DNA of 5,208 nt, taken from the NCBI GenBank assembly GCA_024710445.1, contig JANJUT010000081.1, positions 1-5,208 of the forward strand, in the 5' to 3' direction. The notes beneath the pieces are model-generated. The model did not search any database. It worked only from the letters and a program-made list of their open reading frames with translations, and had not been told where the DNA came from. Shown piece after piece: positions 1 to 4,854 of the stretch (the stretch's first letter is position 1; every line of letters starts with the position of its first letter). The translations under genes and the position numbers were made by a program. This stretch comes from Thiobacillus sp. GTDB taxonomy: Bacteria; Pseudomonadota; Gammaproteobacteria; Burkholderiales; Thiobacillaceae.

Positions 1-897
1 GACCGCCACCGAGAAGAAACGCGAAACGGCCAATGGCGTCGAAAGCGATCTCGGTGCACAGGCGTGCGCCGAATCGCGCGCGCGCCAACTGGCGCTATGG
101 GCGCAGGACGAATGGCAGCTCGCCGATGCCCACCTGATCCCCACCGGCTTGCGCCTGCAGATCGGCGACCGCGAAGTGCGCGACGCCCTCGGCCTGACCG
201 TCGCCGACGCCCATACCGCCTGGCTGCCGTCGCTGCATTATCTGTGGCAGTTGAACCCGCGCTGGAACCTGCGCGCGAGCGCACCGCCACGCTGCAACTC
301 GGCGTCGAGCATTTCCTGCCCGCGCAGCGCGGCAGCGCCGGGCTCAACCTGTTCCTGCGCGGCATCGACGACAAGATCCAGAAGCGCACCGCGCTCGAAG
401 CCGGCCGCTACATCGAGTGCCCATTCAACGTCGCCAAAGCCATCGAAGCCAGCGTGGTCGCCGATTTCAAATGGAAGTCCATGCGGCTGCCACTCGCCCT
501 GCGCGGCAACGCCTCGACCAGCCGCCTGCACATCAACAATCCGGGTGCAGCTTTCGTGCGCCAGGAAAGCCCGCGCCACAGCGCCAGTCTCGGCACAGAG
601 TACAAGGTGGCGGCGCCCAAACTCACGCTCGGCGGCAATCTCGGCTACAGCTCACGCTTCACCCTCGAAGCCAACCCCTACACCCTGCAAACCCAGCGTG
701 CGCGCATCCAACTCGATCTTTACGCGGTCAGGAAACTCGACCGCGCGCTGAGCCTGCGGCTATCCATCGACAACCTGACCCACTCCCGGCGCGGCAACGA
801 CAATGCTGAATTCTCGAGTGGCACGCTCACCCGCCAGGAAACCGACCGTGCCGAAGGCATGCGCGTAGTCAATCTCTCGCTGGAGGGCACTTGGTAA
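1..897 (+). pseudogene. TonB-dependent outer-membrane receptor, 3' part, frameshifted
   Basis: This is the C-terminal beta-barrel part of a TonB-dependent receptor, an outer-membrane protein that takes up iron complexes or similar ligands using TonB energy. The 5' end lies outside the window. From base 2 to about 280, frame 2 reads as receptor, with the typical barrel phrase ALWAQDEW and the segment LHYLWQLNPRWNLRAS. From about 256 to the TAA at 895-897 the receptor signal moves to frame 1, with PALEPARERTATLQLGVEHF, then LNLFLRGIDDKI, and an end at a terminal aromatic residue (EGTW), as is usual for barrel proteins. Neither frame alone encodes the whole barrel. The roughly 30-45 residues normally found between NLRAS and the NPxLxPE-type motif are absent, which suggests an out-of-frame deletion rather than a single-base slip. 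Family assignment is firm. Substrate cannot be told. The lesion could be real or an assembly error. Confidence 0.8.
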
Positions 898-932
898 AAA
901 CCCGGCACCAGCCCTCCCGGGGCGACAGTGCA

Positions 933-956
933 AATTGTTATTGACAATTATTCTCA
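933..956. promoter_or_regulatory. Fur box (overlapping Fur-type inverted repeats)
   Basis: TGACAATtATTCTCA at 942-956 is a 7-1-7 inverted repeat. It matches the Fur consensus TGATAATnATTATCA (read on the opposite strand as TGAGAATaATTGTCA) at 12 of 14 positions. A second, overlapping palindrome lies at 933-949 (AATTGT, five bases, ACAATT). Overlapping Fur hexamers are typical of sites that bind two Fur dimers. The site is AT-rich in a GC-rich neighbourhood, lies 46 bases before bfd and covers a TTGACA -35 element, so iron-loaded Fur would be expected to repress bfd. The site is seen directly; binding by Fur is inferred. Confidence 0.75.
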
Positions 957-969
957 TTTACGTAAGGAT
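941..969 (+). promoter_or_regulatory. Candidate sigma70 promoter of bfd
   Basis: A perfect -35 hexamer TTGACA lies at 941-946 inside the Fur box. The best-placed -10 is weak: AAGGAT at 964-969 with a 17-base spacer, matching TATAAT at three positions. The location, just before bfd and after the receptor stop codon, supports a promoter, but the -10 is uncertain and the start site could differ. Confidence 0.45.
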
Positions 970-1002
970 GGGGCCACTGATGCAACTGTTGGGGTTTTCA
1001 CC

Positions 1003-1212
1003 ATGTACGTCTGCCTTTGCCACAGCGTCACCGACACCGACATCCGCCAGCTCGTACGGACCGAAGGCGTGTGCTCCATGCGTGATTTATGCCGTAAAAC
1101 AGGCATTGCAACCCAATGCGGGAAATGCGGCCGCTGCGCAAAGGAAGTCTTTCGCGAAGCCGTCAGCGAAACCCGCAAGACCATCAGCTTTCCGGCCATG
1201 GCTGCTGCCTGA
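1003..1212 (+). CDS. bfd: Bacterioferritin-associated ferredoxin Bfd
   Basis: Bfd is a small [2Fe-2S] ferredoxin that docks on bacterioferritin and passes electrons to its heme, so that stored ferric iron is reduced and released in the cytoplasm. The 69-residue product starts MYVCLCHSVTD and has the cluster cysteines C4, C6, C39 and C42 in the family pattern CxC...CxxC, with QCGKC around the last pair. E. coli Bfd has 64 residues and the same spacing within one residue. There are three further cysteines (C24, C30, C45). The start at 1003 is chosen because it gives the conserved MYVCLC N-terminus; an upstream in-frame ATG at 928 would run through the Fur box and add 25 unrelated residues. The only Shine-Dalgarno candidate is GGGG at 991-994. 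The gene lies under a Fur box and 112 bases before bfr, its physiological partner. Confidence 0.93.
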   Translation: MYVCLCHSVTDTDIRQLVRTEGVCSMRDLCRKTGIATQCGKCGRCAKEVFREAVSETRKTISFPAMAAA

Positions 1213-1239
1213 TATTCCCTTGCCCATCCTGCTTCGCGC

Positions 1240-1267
1240 TTGCTTTAGCCTCCCCCGACCTTAAAAT
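1240..1267 (+). promoter_or_regulatory. Candidate sigma70 promoter of bfr
   Basis: TTGCTT at 1240-1245 and TAAAAT at 1262-1267 are separated by 16 bases. The -10 matches the consensus at five of six positions and the -35 at three. It lies in the 112-base gap between bfd and bfr. If used, it would let bfr be expressed apart from the Fur-controlled bfd promoter. This is a sequence match only. Confidence 0.4.
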
Positions 1268-1275
1268 GAGGGTCG
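1256..1275. repeat. Short inverted repeat flanking the bfr -10 (possible operator)
   Basis: CGACC at 1256-1260 and GGTCG at 1271-1275 form a 5-bp inverted repeat around ten AT-rich bases that contain the putative -10 TAAAAT. Such a layout can be a dimeric repressor site, but arms of five bases can also arise by chance. It does not resemble the Fur box upstream of bfd. Confidence 0.25.
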
Positions 1276-1312
1276 TGCCGGCATGGCTGGCGTCTGTCTG
1301 CAGGTCTCACCC

Positions 1313-1318
1313 AAGGAG
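1313..1318 (+). promoter_or_regulatory. Ribosome binding site of bfr
   Basis: AAGGAG lies six bases before the ATG at 1325. It decides the bfr start in favour of 1325 over the in-frame ATG at 1283, which would add 14 residues absent from the family and place this site inside the gene. Confidence 0.85.
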
Positions 1319-1324
1319 AACGCC

Positions 1325-1804
1325 ATGAAGGGCGACAAAAAAACCATCCAGTATCTGAACAAAGCCCTGACGGTCGAACTCACCGCAATCAACCAGTATT
1401 TCCTGCACGCGCGCATGTACAAGAACTGGGGGCTGCTTGCGCTGGGAAAACATGAGTACGATGAATCCATCGAGGAAATGCAGCACGCAGACAAGTTGAT
1501 CGAGCGGATTCTTTTTCTTGAGGGTCTGCCCAACCTGCAAGACTTGGGCAAGCTACTGATTGGCGAAAACGTGGCTGAATGCCTGGCCTGCGACCTCAAG
1601 CTCGAGCATACGGGTCGAACACTGTATGTCGAGGCGATCGCACACTGTGAATCGGTCAAAGACTACGTATCGCGCGACATGCTGGTTGGCATCCAGTCAG
1701 ATACCGAAGAACACATCGATTACCTGGAAACCCAAATTGATCTGCTTAAGCGCATGGGCGAACACAATTACATGCAGACGGCCGCCGGCCCGATCGAGGG
1801 CTAA
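1325..1804 (+). CDS. bfr: Bacterioferritin (heme-binding ferritin subunit)
   Basis: Bacterioferritin forms a 24-subunit cytoplasmic shell that oxidises Fe(II) and stores it as a ferric mineral; heme sits between subunit pairs. The product has 159 residues (E. coli Bfr has 158) and begins [15 protein letters not shown]. The heme ligand Met52 is present in EEMQHAD. Of the ferroxidase ligands by E. coli numbering, E18, E51, H54, E94 and H130 are present. Position 127, normally Glu in the ExxH motif, is Thr (DTEEH, residues 126-130). The segment [18 protein letters not shown] (60-77) is nearly identical to E. coli. Loss of Glu127 may impair the di-iron centre; some bacteria use two unlike Bfr subunits, one carrying heme and one the ferroxidase site, and this could be the heme type. 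No second bfr is in the window. Bfd, its electron donor, is encoded just upstream. Confidence 0.96.
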   Translation: MKGDKKTIQYLNKALTVELTAINQYFLHARMYKNWGLLALGKHEYDESIEEMQHADKLIERILFLEGLPNLQDLGKLLIGENVAECLACDLKLEHTGRTLYVEAIAHCESVKDYVSRDMLVGIQSDTEEHIDYLETQIDLLKRMGEHNYMQTAAGPIEG

Positions 1805-1956
1805 GCACTGTAACGGGAAAAAACGAGCGGGCCACCATGCGGTGACTCGCTCACGCTGCCGCACTCAATACCTGGCCGCTCCGCTGTCTGTTCGCACCAC
1901 CGTTCATTCATGCCATCGTTCATCCACTCCAAGCCTCACCCCAACGAACCTGATCC
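1805..1956 (+). other. Intergenic region bfr-tonB, with a weak hairpin
   Basis: The 152 bases between bfr and tonB hold no convincing promoter or Fur box. One imperfect hairpin is visible: GAGCG at 1825-1829 pairs with CGCTC at 1848-1852, and CACC at 1833-1836 pairs with GGTG at 1841-1844, separated by a symmetric 3x3 internal loop. No T-run follows, so it is not a standard intrinsic terminator. CGTTCAT occurs twice (1901-1907 and 1917-1923), probably by chance. How tonB is transcribed is therefore unclear: readthrough from bfr or an unrecognised promoter. Confidence 0.3.
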
Positions 1957-2754
1957 ATGCTGACAGCCCACATGCCCTTTCCGCAACGGCTTTCACCCGG
2001 ATTGCTTGCGGCAGTAATTCTGCTGCACCTGGGGGGGGTGAGCCTGGCACTCTTCCTGCCGTATGCTCCGCTTCCGATGACACCGGCGACACCGCTATTC
2101 GTCAGCCTGATCGAGCCCACGATGACGCCACCCGATCCGACGCCAGTTCCACCCAAACCGACCCCGCCACCGCCGAAGCCCGCGCCGGTGCCGCCCCCCA
2201 TCCAAACGTTCAAGCCAATCACGCCTCGGCCTGCGCCCGTAGCCGAGCCCCGGCGGCCCGACCCAGTCGAAGCGCCTAAGCCCGAACCGGTTCACAGTGA
2301 ACCACCGCCTGTGGCCACGCCTGCGCCACGGCCCGCACCGATGGTAGCCCCCCCCCCACCCGAGCCAGTCGAGGTGCCACGGGTCGAATCCGTTCGGGCC
2401 GAGCCGCCCCCTCAACCTGTGCCGGCACCGGCTCCGGTCGAAGCGCCCAAGCCTGCGCCGCCGTTGCCAGTGACCCAGCCACGTTTCAATGCAGATTATC
2501 TGGACAATCCCAAGCCGCCCTACCCCAGGGTATCGCGGCGCATGGGCGAGGAAGGTGAAGTCCAGCTCCGGGTTTCGGTCGATGCCGGCGGCAACGTACA
2601 GCAGATTGAAATCCACCGCGGCAGCGGCTACCCACGCCTCGACCAGTCGGCCCTGCAAACCGTCAGGCGCTGGCGCTTCGTGCCCGCCCGCCAGGGCAAT
2701 CAACCGGTCTCGAGCTGGGTAATCGTACCGATACAATTCAGTTTAAGGAGTTAA
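1957..2754 (+). CDS. tonB: Energy transducer TonB
   Basis: TonB is anchored in the inner membrane, spans the periplasm and pulls on the TonB box of outer-membrane receptors using energy from ExbB/ExbD. The 265-residue product shows the three expected parts: an N-terminal anchor at about 14-35 containing a histidine (H24) as in other TonB anchors; a Pro-rich spacer at about 40-175 with degenerate PVEAPK-type units beginning near residues 103, 137 and 160; and a C-terminal TonB domain at about 178-265 with NPKPPYP, GEVQLRVSVDAGG and WRFVPA. An in-frame TGA at 1951 limits the start to the ATG at 1957 or 1972. Neither has a clear Shine-Dalgarno, so the start is less certain than the rest. The spacer coding sequence has a C10 run (2348-2357) and the anchor a G8 run (2031-2038). 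It is the first gene of a tonB-exbB-exbD operon. Confidence 0.95.
   Translation: MLTAHMPFPQRLSPGLLAAVILLHLGGVSLALFLPYAPLPMTPATPLFVSLIEPTMTPPDPTPVPPKPTPPPPKPAPVPPPIQTFKPITPRPAPVAEPRRPDPVEAPKPEPVHSEPPPVATPAPRPAPMVAPPPPEPVEVPRVESVRAEPPPQPVPAPAPVEAPKPAPPLPVTQPRFNADYLDNPKPPYPRVSRRMGEEGEVQLRVSVDAGGNVQQIEIHRGSGYPRLDQSALQTVRRWRFVPARQGNQPVSSWVIVPIQFSLRS
2031..2038 (+). repeat. G8 homopolymer tract in tonB
   Basis: Eight consecutive G lie in the codons for the membrane anchor (Leu-Gly-Gly-Val). Gain or loss of one base would abolish TonB early in the protein. Confidence 0.9.
2348..2357 (+). repeat. C10 homopolymer tract in tonB
   Basis: Ten consecutive C encode part of an Ala-Pro-Pro-Pro-Pro stretch in the spacer. 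A run this long is prone to slippage in replication and to sequencing error. A change not divisible by three would remove the C-terminal domain that contacts receptors. Confidence 0.9.
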
Positions 2755-2756
2755 GC

Positions 2757-3503
2757 ATGGACACCCCCAACGCGCCCGTTCAACTGGGTCTGAGCCATTT
2801 TCTGGCGCAAGCCGATGCACTGGCACTTTTTCTGCTCGCCCTGATGCTGACGATGTCGGTCATCACCTGGTATCTGATCGCCAGCAAGTCCATTGCCAAC
2901 CGGCGCATGCGCCGGAGTGCCCGGATATTTCTGGAAAATTTCTGGAATGCGCCCGGCCTCGAATCGGTGGCCGCCCACATCAGGAATGCGGGCGTACACG
3001 ATCCGTTCTCGCATCTCACGCAAATTGGCCTCAACGCAGCCGAGCAATACCGCAACAAGACCGGCCAGCGCCTGATCGAATCCGGCTCGGCGGACGAATT
3101 CCTCACCCGCGCCATGCGCCGTGCCATCGACCAGGACACCGCCCGGCTGGAGCATGGCCACACCATGCTCGCCTCGATCGCATCCAGCGCGCCTTTCATT
3201 GGCCTGTTCGGCACGGTCTGGGGCATTTACCACGCGCTGGTCAATATCGGCATGAGCGGCTCGGGCAGTCTCGATCAGGTGGCGGGACCGGTAGGCGAGG
3301 CGCTCATCATGACGGCGCTGGGCCTGGCGGTCGCAATTCCAGCTGTACTCGCGTACAACTTCTTCAACCGCTCCAACCGGATGATGCTGAATGAACTCGA
3401 TGGCTTTGCACACGACCTGTTTGCCTTCATGTCGACGGGCGTGCGAACACAGGAAACAGGTGCCAAACCCGCCGTCTCCATCCAGTCGGTCAGGAGTGTC
3501 TGA
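2757..3503 (+). CDS. exbB: Biopolymer transport protein ExbB (proton-channel subunit)
   Basis: ExbB belongs to the MotA/TolQ/ExbB family. It forms the inner-membrane pentamer that, with ExbD, uses the proton-motive force to energise TonB. The 248-residue product (E. coli ExbB has 244) has a first membrane helix at about 20-42, a cytoplasmic stretch, and the paired helices at about 136-163 and 176-203. The signature GPVGEALIMTALGLAVAIPA (176-195) carries the conserved Glu (E180, equal to E. coli E176) and Thr (T185, equal to T181); T152 lies in FIGLFGTVWG. The start is well supported by AAGGAG at 2745-2750, six bases upstream and inside the end of tonB, which suggests translational coupling. 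TolQ is the alternative, but the adjacent tonB and exbD favour ExbB. Confidence 0.95.
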   Translation: MDTPNAPVQLGLSHFLAQADALALFLLALMLTMSVITWYLIASKSIANRRMRRSARIFLENFWNAPGLESVAAHIRNAGVHDPFSHLTQIGLNAAEQYRNKTGQRLIESGSADEFLTRAMRRAIDQDTARLEHGHTMLASIASSAPFIGLFGTVWGIYHALVNIGMSGSGSLDQVAGPVGEALIMTALGLAVAIPAVLAYNFFNRSNRMMLNELDGFAHDLFAFMSTGVRTQETGAKPAVSIQSVRSV

Positions 3504-3931
3504 TGGCCTTCGGCGGACTCAACTCAAGCACACGTTCGCAGGACATGGCGGAAATCAACATGATTCCGCTGATCGACGTGATGCTGGTGCTGCTGGTGAT
3601 CTTCATCATTACCGCACCGCTGCTGACCCATGCGATCAAGGTTGACCTGCCGCAGGCGTCGAGCACCCCCACCCCCCCCAAACCGGAAACGATCAATCTC
3701 TCGATCCAGGCCGATGGCGCGGTGTTCTGGAATGCCGATCCGGTGGAATCCGCGGCCTGGAAGGCACGGATGGATGCAGCCGCACAACAGACGCCACAAC
3801 CGGAAATCCACATTCGCGCCGATGGCGAACTTGCCTACAAACACGTGATCCGCGTGATGTCGGATGCCACCCGGGCCGGACTCACGCGCATCGGGTTTGT
3901 GACCGACCCCAAAGAAACCACGGCGCCCTGA
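3503..3931 (+). CDS. exbD: Biopolymer transport protein ExbD
   Basis: ExbD/TolR family protein; a dimer whose single helix sits in the ExbB pore and whose periplasmic domain works with TonB. The 142-residue product (E. coli ExbD has 141) has a short cytoplasmic end, one membrane helix at about 20-42 and a periplasmic domain from about 45. The essential membrane Asp is at residue 25 (MIPLIDVMLVLL), the same number as in E. coli. The ATG overlaps the exbB stop by one base (TGATG), and AGGAG at 3492-3496 is the ribosome site, so the two subunits are translationally coupled. A C8 run (3672-3679) encodes part of a Pro-rich linker after the helix. Confidence 0.95.
   Translation: MAFGGLNSSTRSQDMAEINMIPLIDVMLVLLVIFIITAPLLTHAIKVDLPQASSTPTPPKPETINLSIQADGAVFWNADPVESAAWKARMDAAAQQTPQPEIHIRADGELAYKHVIRVMSDATRAGLTRIGFVTDPKETTAP
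3672..3679 (+). repeat. C8 homopolymer tract in exbD
   Basis: Eight consecutive C encode part of a Thr-Pro-Thr-Pro-Pro-Lys linker just after the ExbD membrane helix. It is the third G/C run of eight or more within the tonB-exbB-exbD operon. Confidence 0.9.
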
Positions 3932-3938
3932 CGACACC

Positions 3939-4565
3939 ATGAATTTCGACCCCCACTGCCGTGCCTGCCCGCGCCTCGCCACGTTTCTGGACGATGTCCA
4001 CACCCGCTACCCCACCTACCATGCCCGGCCGGTGCCGGCGTTTGGCGACCCGCACCCCAGTCTTCTAATCGTCGGCCTCGCACCCGGCATGCACGGCGCC
4101 AATCGCAGCGGCCGGCCCTTCACCGGCGACACCGCCGGCATCCTGTTGTATCAAACCCTGCATCAATTCGGCTACGCCAGCGCACCGGAATCCGTGTCGG
4201 TCGACGACGGACTGCAACTCATCGATTGCCGCATCACCAACGCCGTGAAATGCCTGCCGCCCGCCAACAAGCCCGAGCCGGGCGAAATCCGCGAGTGCAA
4301 TCATTTTCTCTCCGCTGAGCTAGCCGAGCTGCCTGCAAACGCCAGCATCCTGGCACTGGGCCAGATCGCGCATCAGGCCGTGCTGCGCGCGTATGGCCTG
4401 AAACTCAAGGATTACCCCTTTGGCCATGCCAGCGACTATCGCCTGCCCGATGGCCGCCGCCTGGTCAGCAGCTATCACTGCTCCCGCTACAATACCCAGA
4501 CACGCCGCCTGACGCCCGAGATGTTTGCGGCAGTGTTTTCGCTGATTCAAACCAAGAAGGATTGA
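3939..4565 (+). CDS. Uracil-DNA glycosylase family protein, family 5 (UDGb)-like
   Basis: Enzymes of this family remove uracil, and in family 5 some other deaminated bases, from DNA as the first step of base-excision repair. The 208-residue product has motif A, GLAPGMHGANRSGRPFTGD (46-64), close to the family-5 form with HGANRxGRxFTGD. The second motif lies at 180-185 (HCSRYN) and is followed by TQTRRLT. Four cysteines suit a [4Fe-4S] cluster: C7 and C10 (CxxC) and C105 and C120 (Cx14C). In motif A the position of the catalytic Asp/Asn of classical UDGs is non-polar, as is usual for family 5. Motif B has Cys where HPS-type family members have Pro. The start is the first ATG, seven bases after exbD, with no clear Shine-Dalgarno, so coupling to exbD translation is likely. 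The repair role is unrelated to the upstream iron genes. Confidence 0.88.
   Translation: MNFDPHCRACPRLATFLDDVHTRYPTYHARPVPAFGDPHPSLLIVGLAPGMHGANRSGRPFTGDTAGILLYQTLHQFGYASAPESVSVDDGLQLIDCRITNAVKCLPPANKPEPGEIRECNHFLSAELAELPANASILALGQIAHQAVLRAYGLKLKDYPFGHASDYRLPDGRRLVSSYHCSRYNTQTRRLTPEMFAAVFSLIQTKKD
4557..4561 (+). promoter_or_regulatory. Ribosome binding site of the tautomerase gene
   Basis: AAGGA sits six bases before the ATG at 4568, inside the last codons of the glycosylase gene. It supports the 4568 start over a TTG at 4562, which would lie almost on top of the site and bury the catalytic Pro. Confidence 0.75.
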
Positions 4566-4567
4566 TC

Positions 4568-4753
4568 ATGCCCGTCGTCACCATCAAACTCGCCGGCAGC
4601 CTCACCCGTGACCAAAAGCAGAAAGTCGCCGAAGAAATCACCGCCACCCTCGAACGCCATGCCGGCAAGCCAGCGTCGTACACGTATATTGCGTTCGAGG
4701 AACTGCCCGACGAGAACTGGGCGATCGCCGGCAAGCTGCTGGATGAGGAATGA
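4568..4753 (+). CDS. 4-oxalocrotonate tautomerase family protein
   Basis: A 61-residue product with the size and beta-alpha-beta pattern of the 4-oxalocrotonate tautomerase (4-OT) family, whose small subunits form oligomers and use the amino-terminal proline, exposed after Met removal, as catalytic base. The sequence begins MPVVTIKLAG, so Pro-1 is present. LTRDQKQKVAEEITATLERH forms the helix, and W50 takes the place of Phe50 of classical 4-OT (numbering from Pro-1). The arginines that 4-OT uses to bind its substrate are absent: position 11 is Leu and position 39 is Tyr. A degradation role in aromatic catabolism is therefore doubtful and the substrate is unknown. The gene follows the glycosylase stop by two bases, so the two are probably co-transcribed. 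A long palindrome begins directly after the stop codon. Confidence 0.85.
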   Translation: MPVVTIKLAGSLTRDQKQKVAEEITATLERHAGKPASYTYIAFEELPDENWAIAGKLLDEE

Positions 4754-4756
4754 TTT

Positions 4757-4840
4757 TTTTGTCCGCGAAGGACGCGAAGTAACACGAAGAAAGGCCTCAG
4801 GGTTTTACTTCGCGACCCTTCGCGTCCTTCGCGGATAAAG
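4757..4840. repeat. Long palindromic element (REP/MITE-like) between tautomerase gene and uvrC
   Basis: Two perfect 18-base arms lie at 4762-4779 and 4818-4835 (left arm TCCGCGAAGGACGCGAAG). Inside them the symmetry resumes: CGAAG at 4785-4789 faces CTTCG at 4808-4812, and 4791-4796 pairs with 4801-4806 (two G-T wobbles), leaving a four-base loop TCAG at 4797-4800. Outside, T4757-T4760 face A/G at 4837-4840. CGAAG occurs three times on the left and CTTCG three times on the right, at mirrored positions. No T-run follows either arm as transcribed, so it does not look like an intrinsic terminator. It codes for nothing and resembles dispersed palindromic repeats, but copy number cannot be judged from one window. 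Confidence 0.85.
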
Positions 4841-4854
4841 GGTTGGTTTTCGCC

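Noticed and set aside
901..921. CCCGG/CCGGG inverted repeat just after the receptor stop codon, as a terminator
   Set aside because: Only five pairs with an 11-base loop and no T-run after it; it could be chance in GC-rich DNA.
928..1002. Upstream in-frame ATG giving a 94-residue Bfd
   Set aside because: The added 25 residues are translated from the Fur box and promoter region, and the family starts at MYVCLC.
1003..1212. Extra cysteines C24, C30 and C45 in Bfd as a sign of a second cluster
   Set aside because: Additional cysteines near these places occur in other Bfd proteins from memory, and the four cluster ligands are complete without them.
1283..1324. In-frame ATG at 1283 as the bfr start
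   Set aside because: It lacks a ribosome site and adds 14 residues not found in the family; AAGGAG at 1313-1318 points to 1325.
2095..2736. Long open frame on the minus strand across tonB
   Set aside because: It is rich in Arg, Gly and Trp, the mirror of Pro-rich codons on the other strand, and has no recognisable domain.
4562..4567. TTG at 4562 as the tautomerase start
   Set aside because: It would put two residues before MPVV and hide the catalytic Pro-1; it also lies directly on the ribosome site.
4754..4840. Palindrome as an intrinsic terminator of the tautomerase transcript
   Set aside because: The T-run precedes the stem on the + strand and becomes an A-run on the minus strand; no U-tract would follow the hairpin in either transcript.
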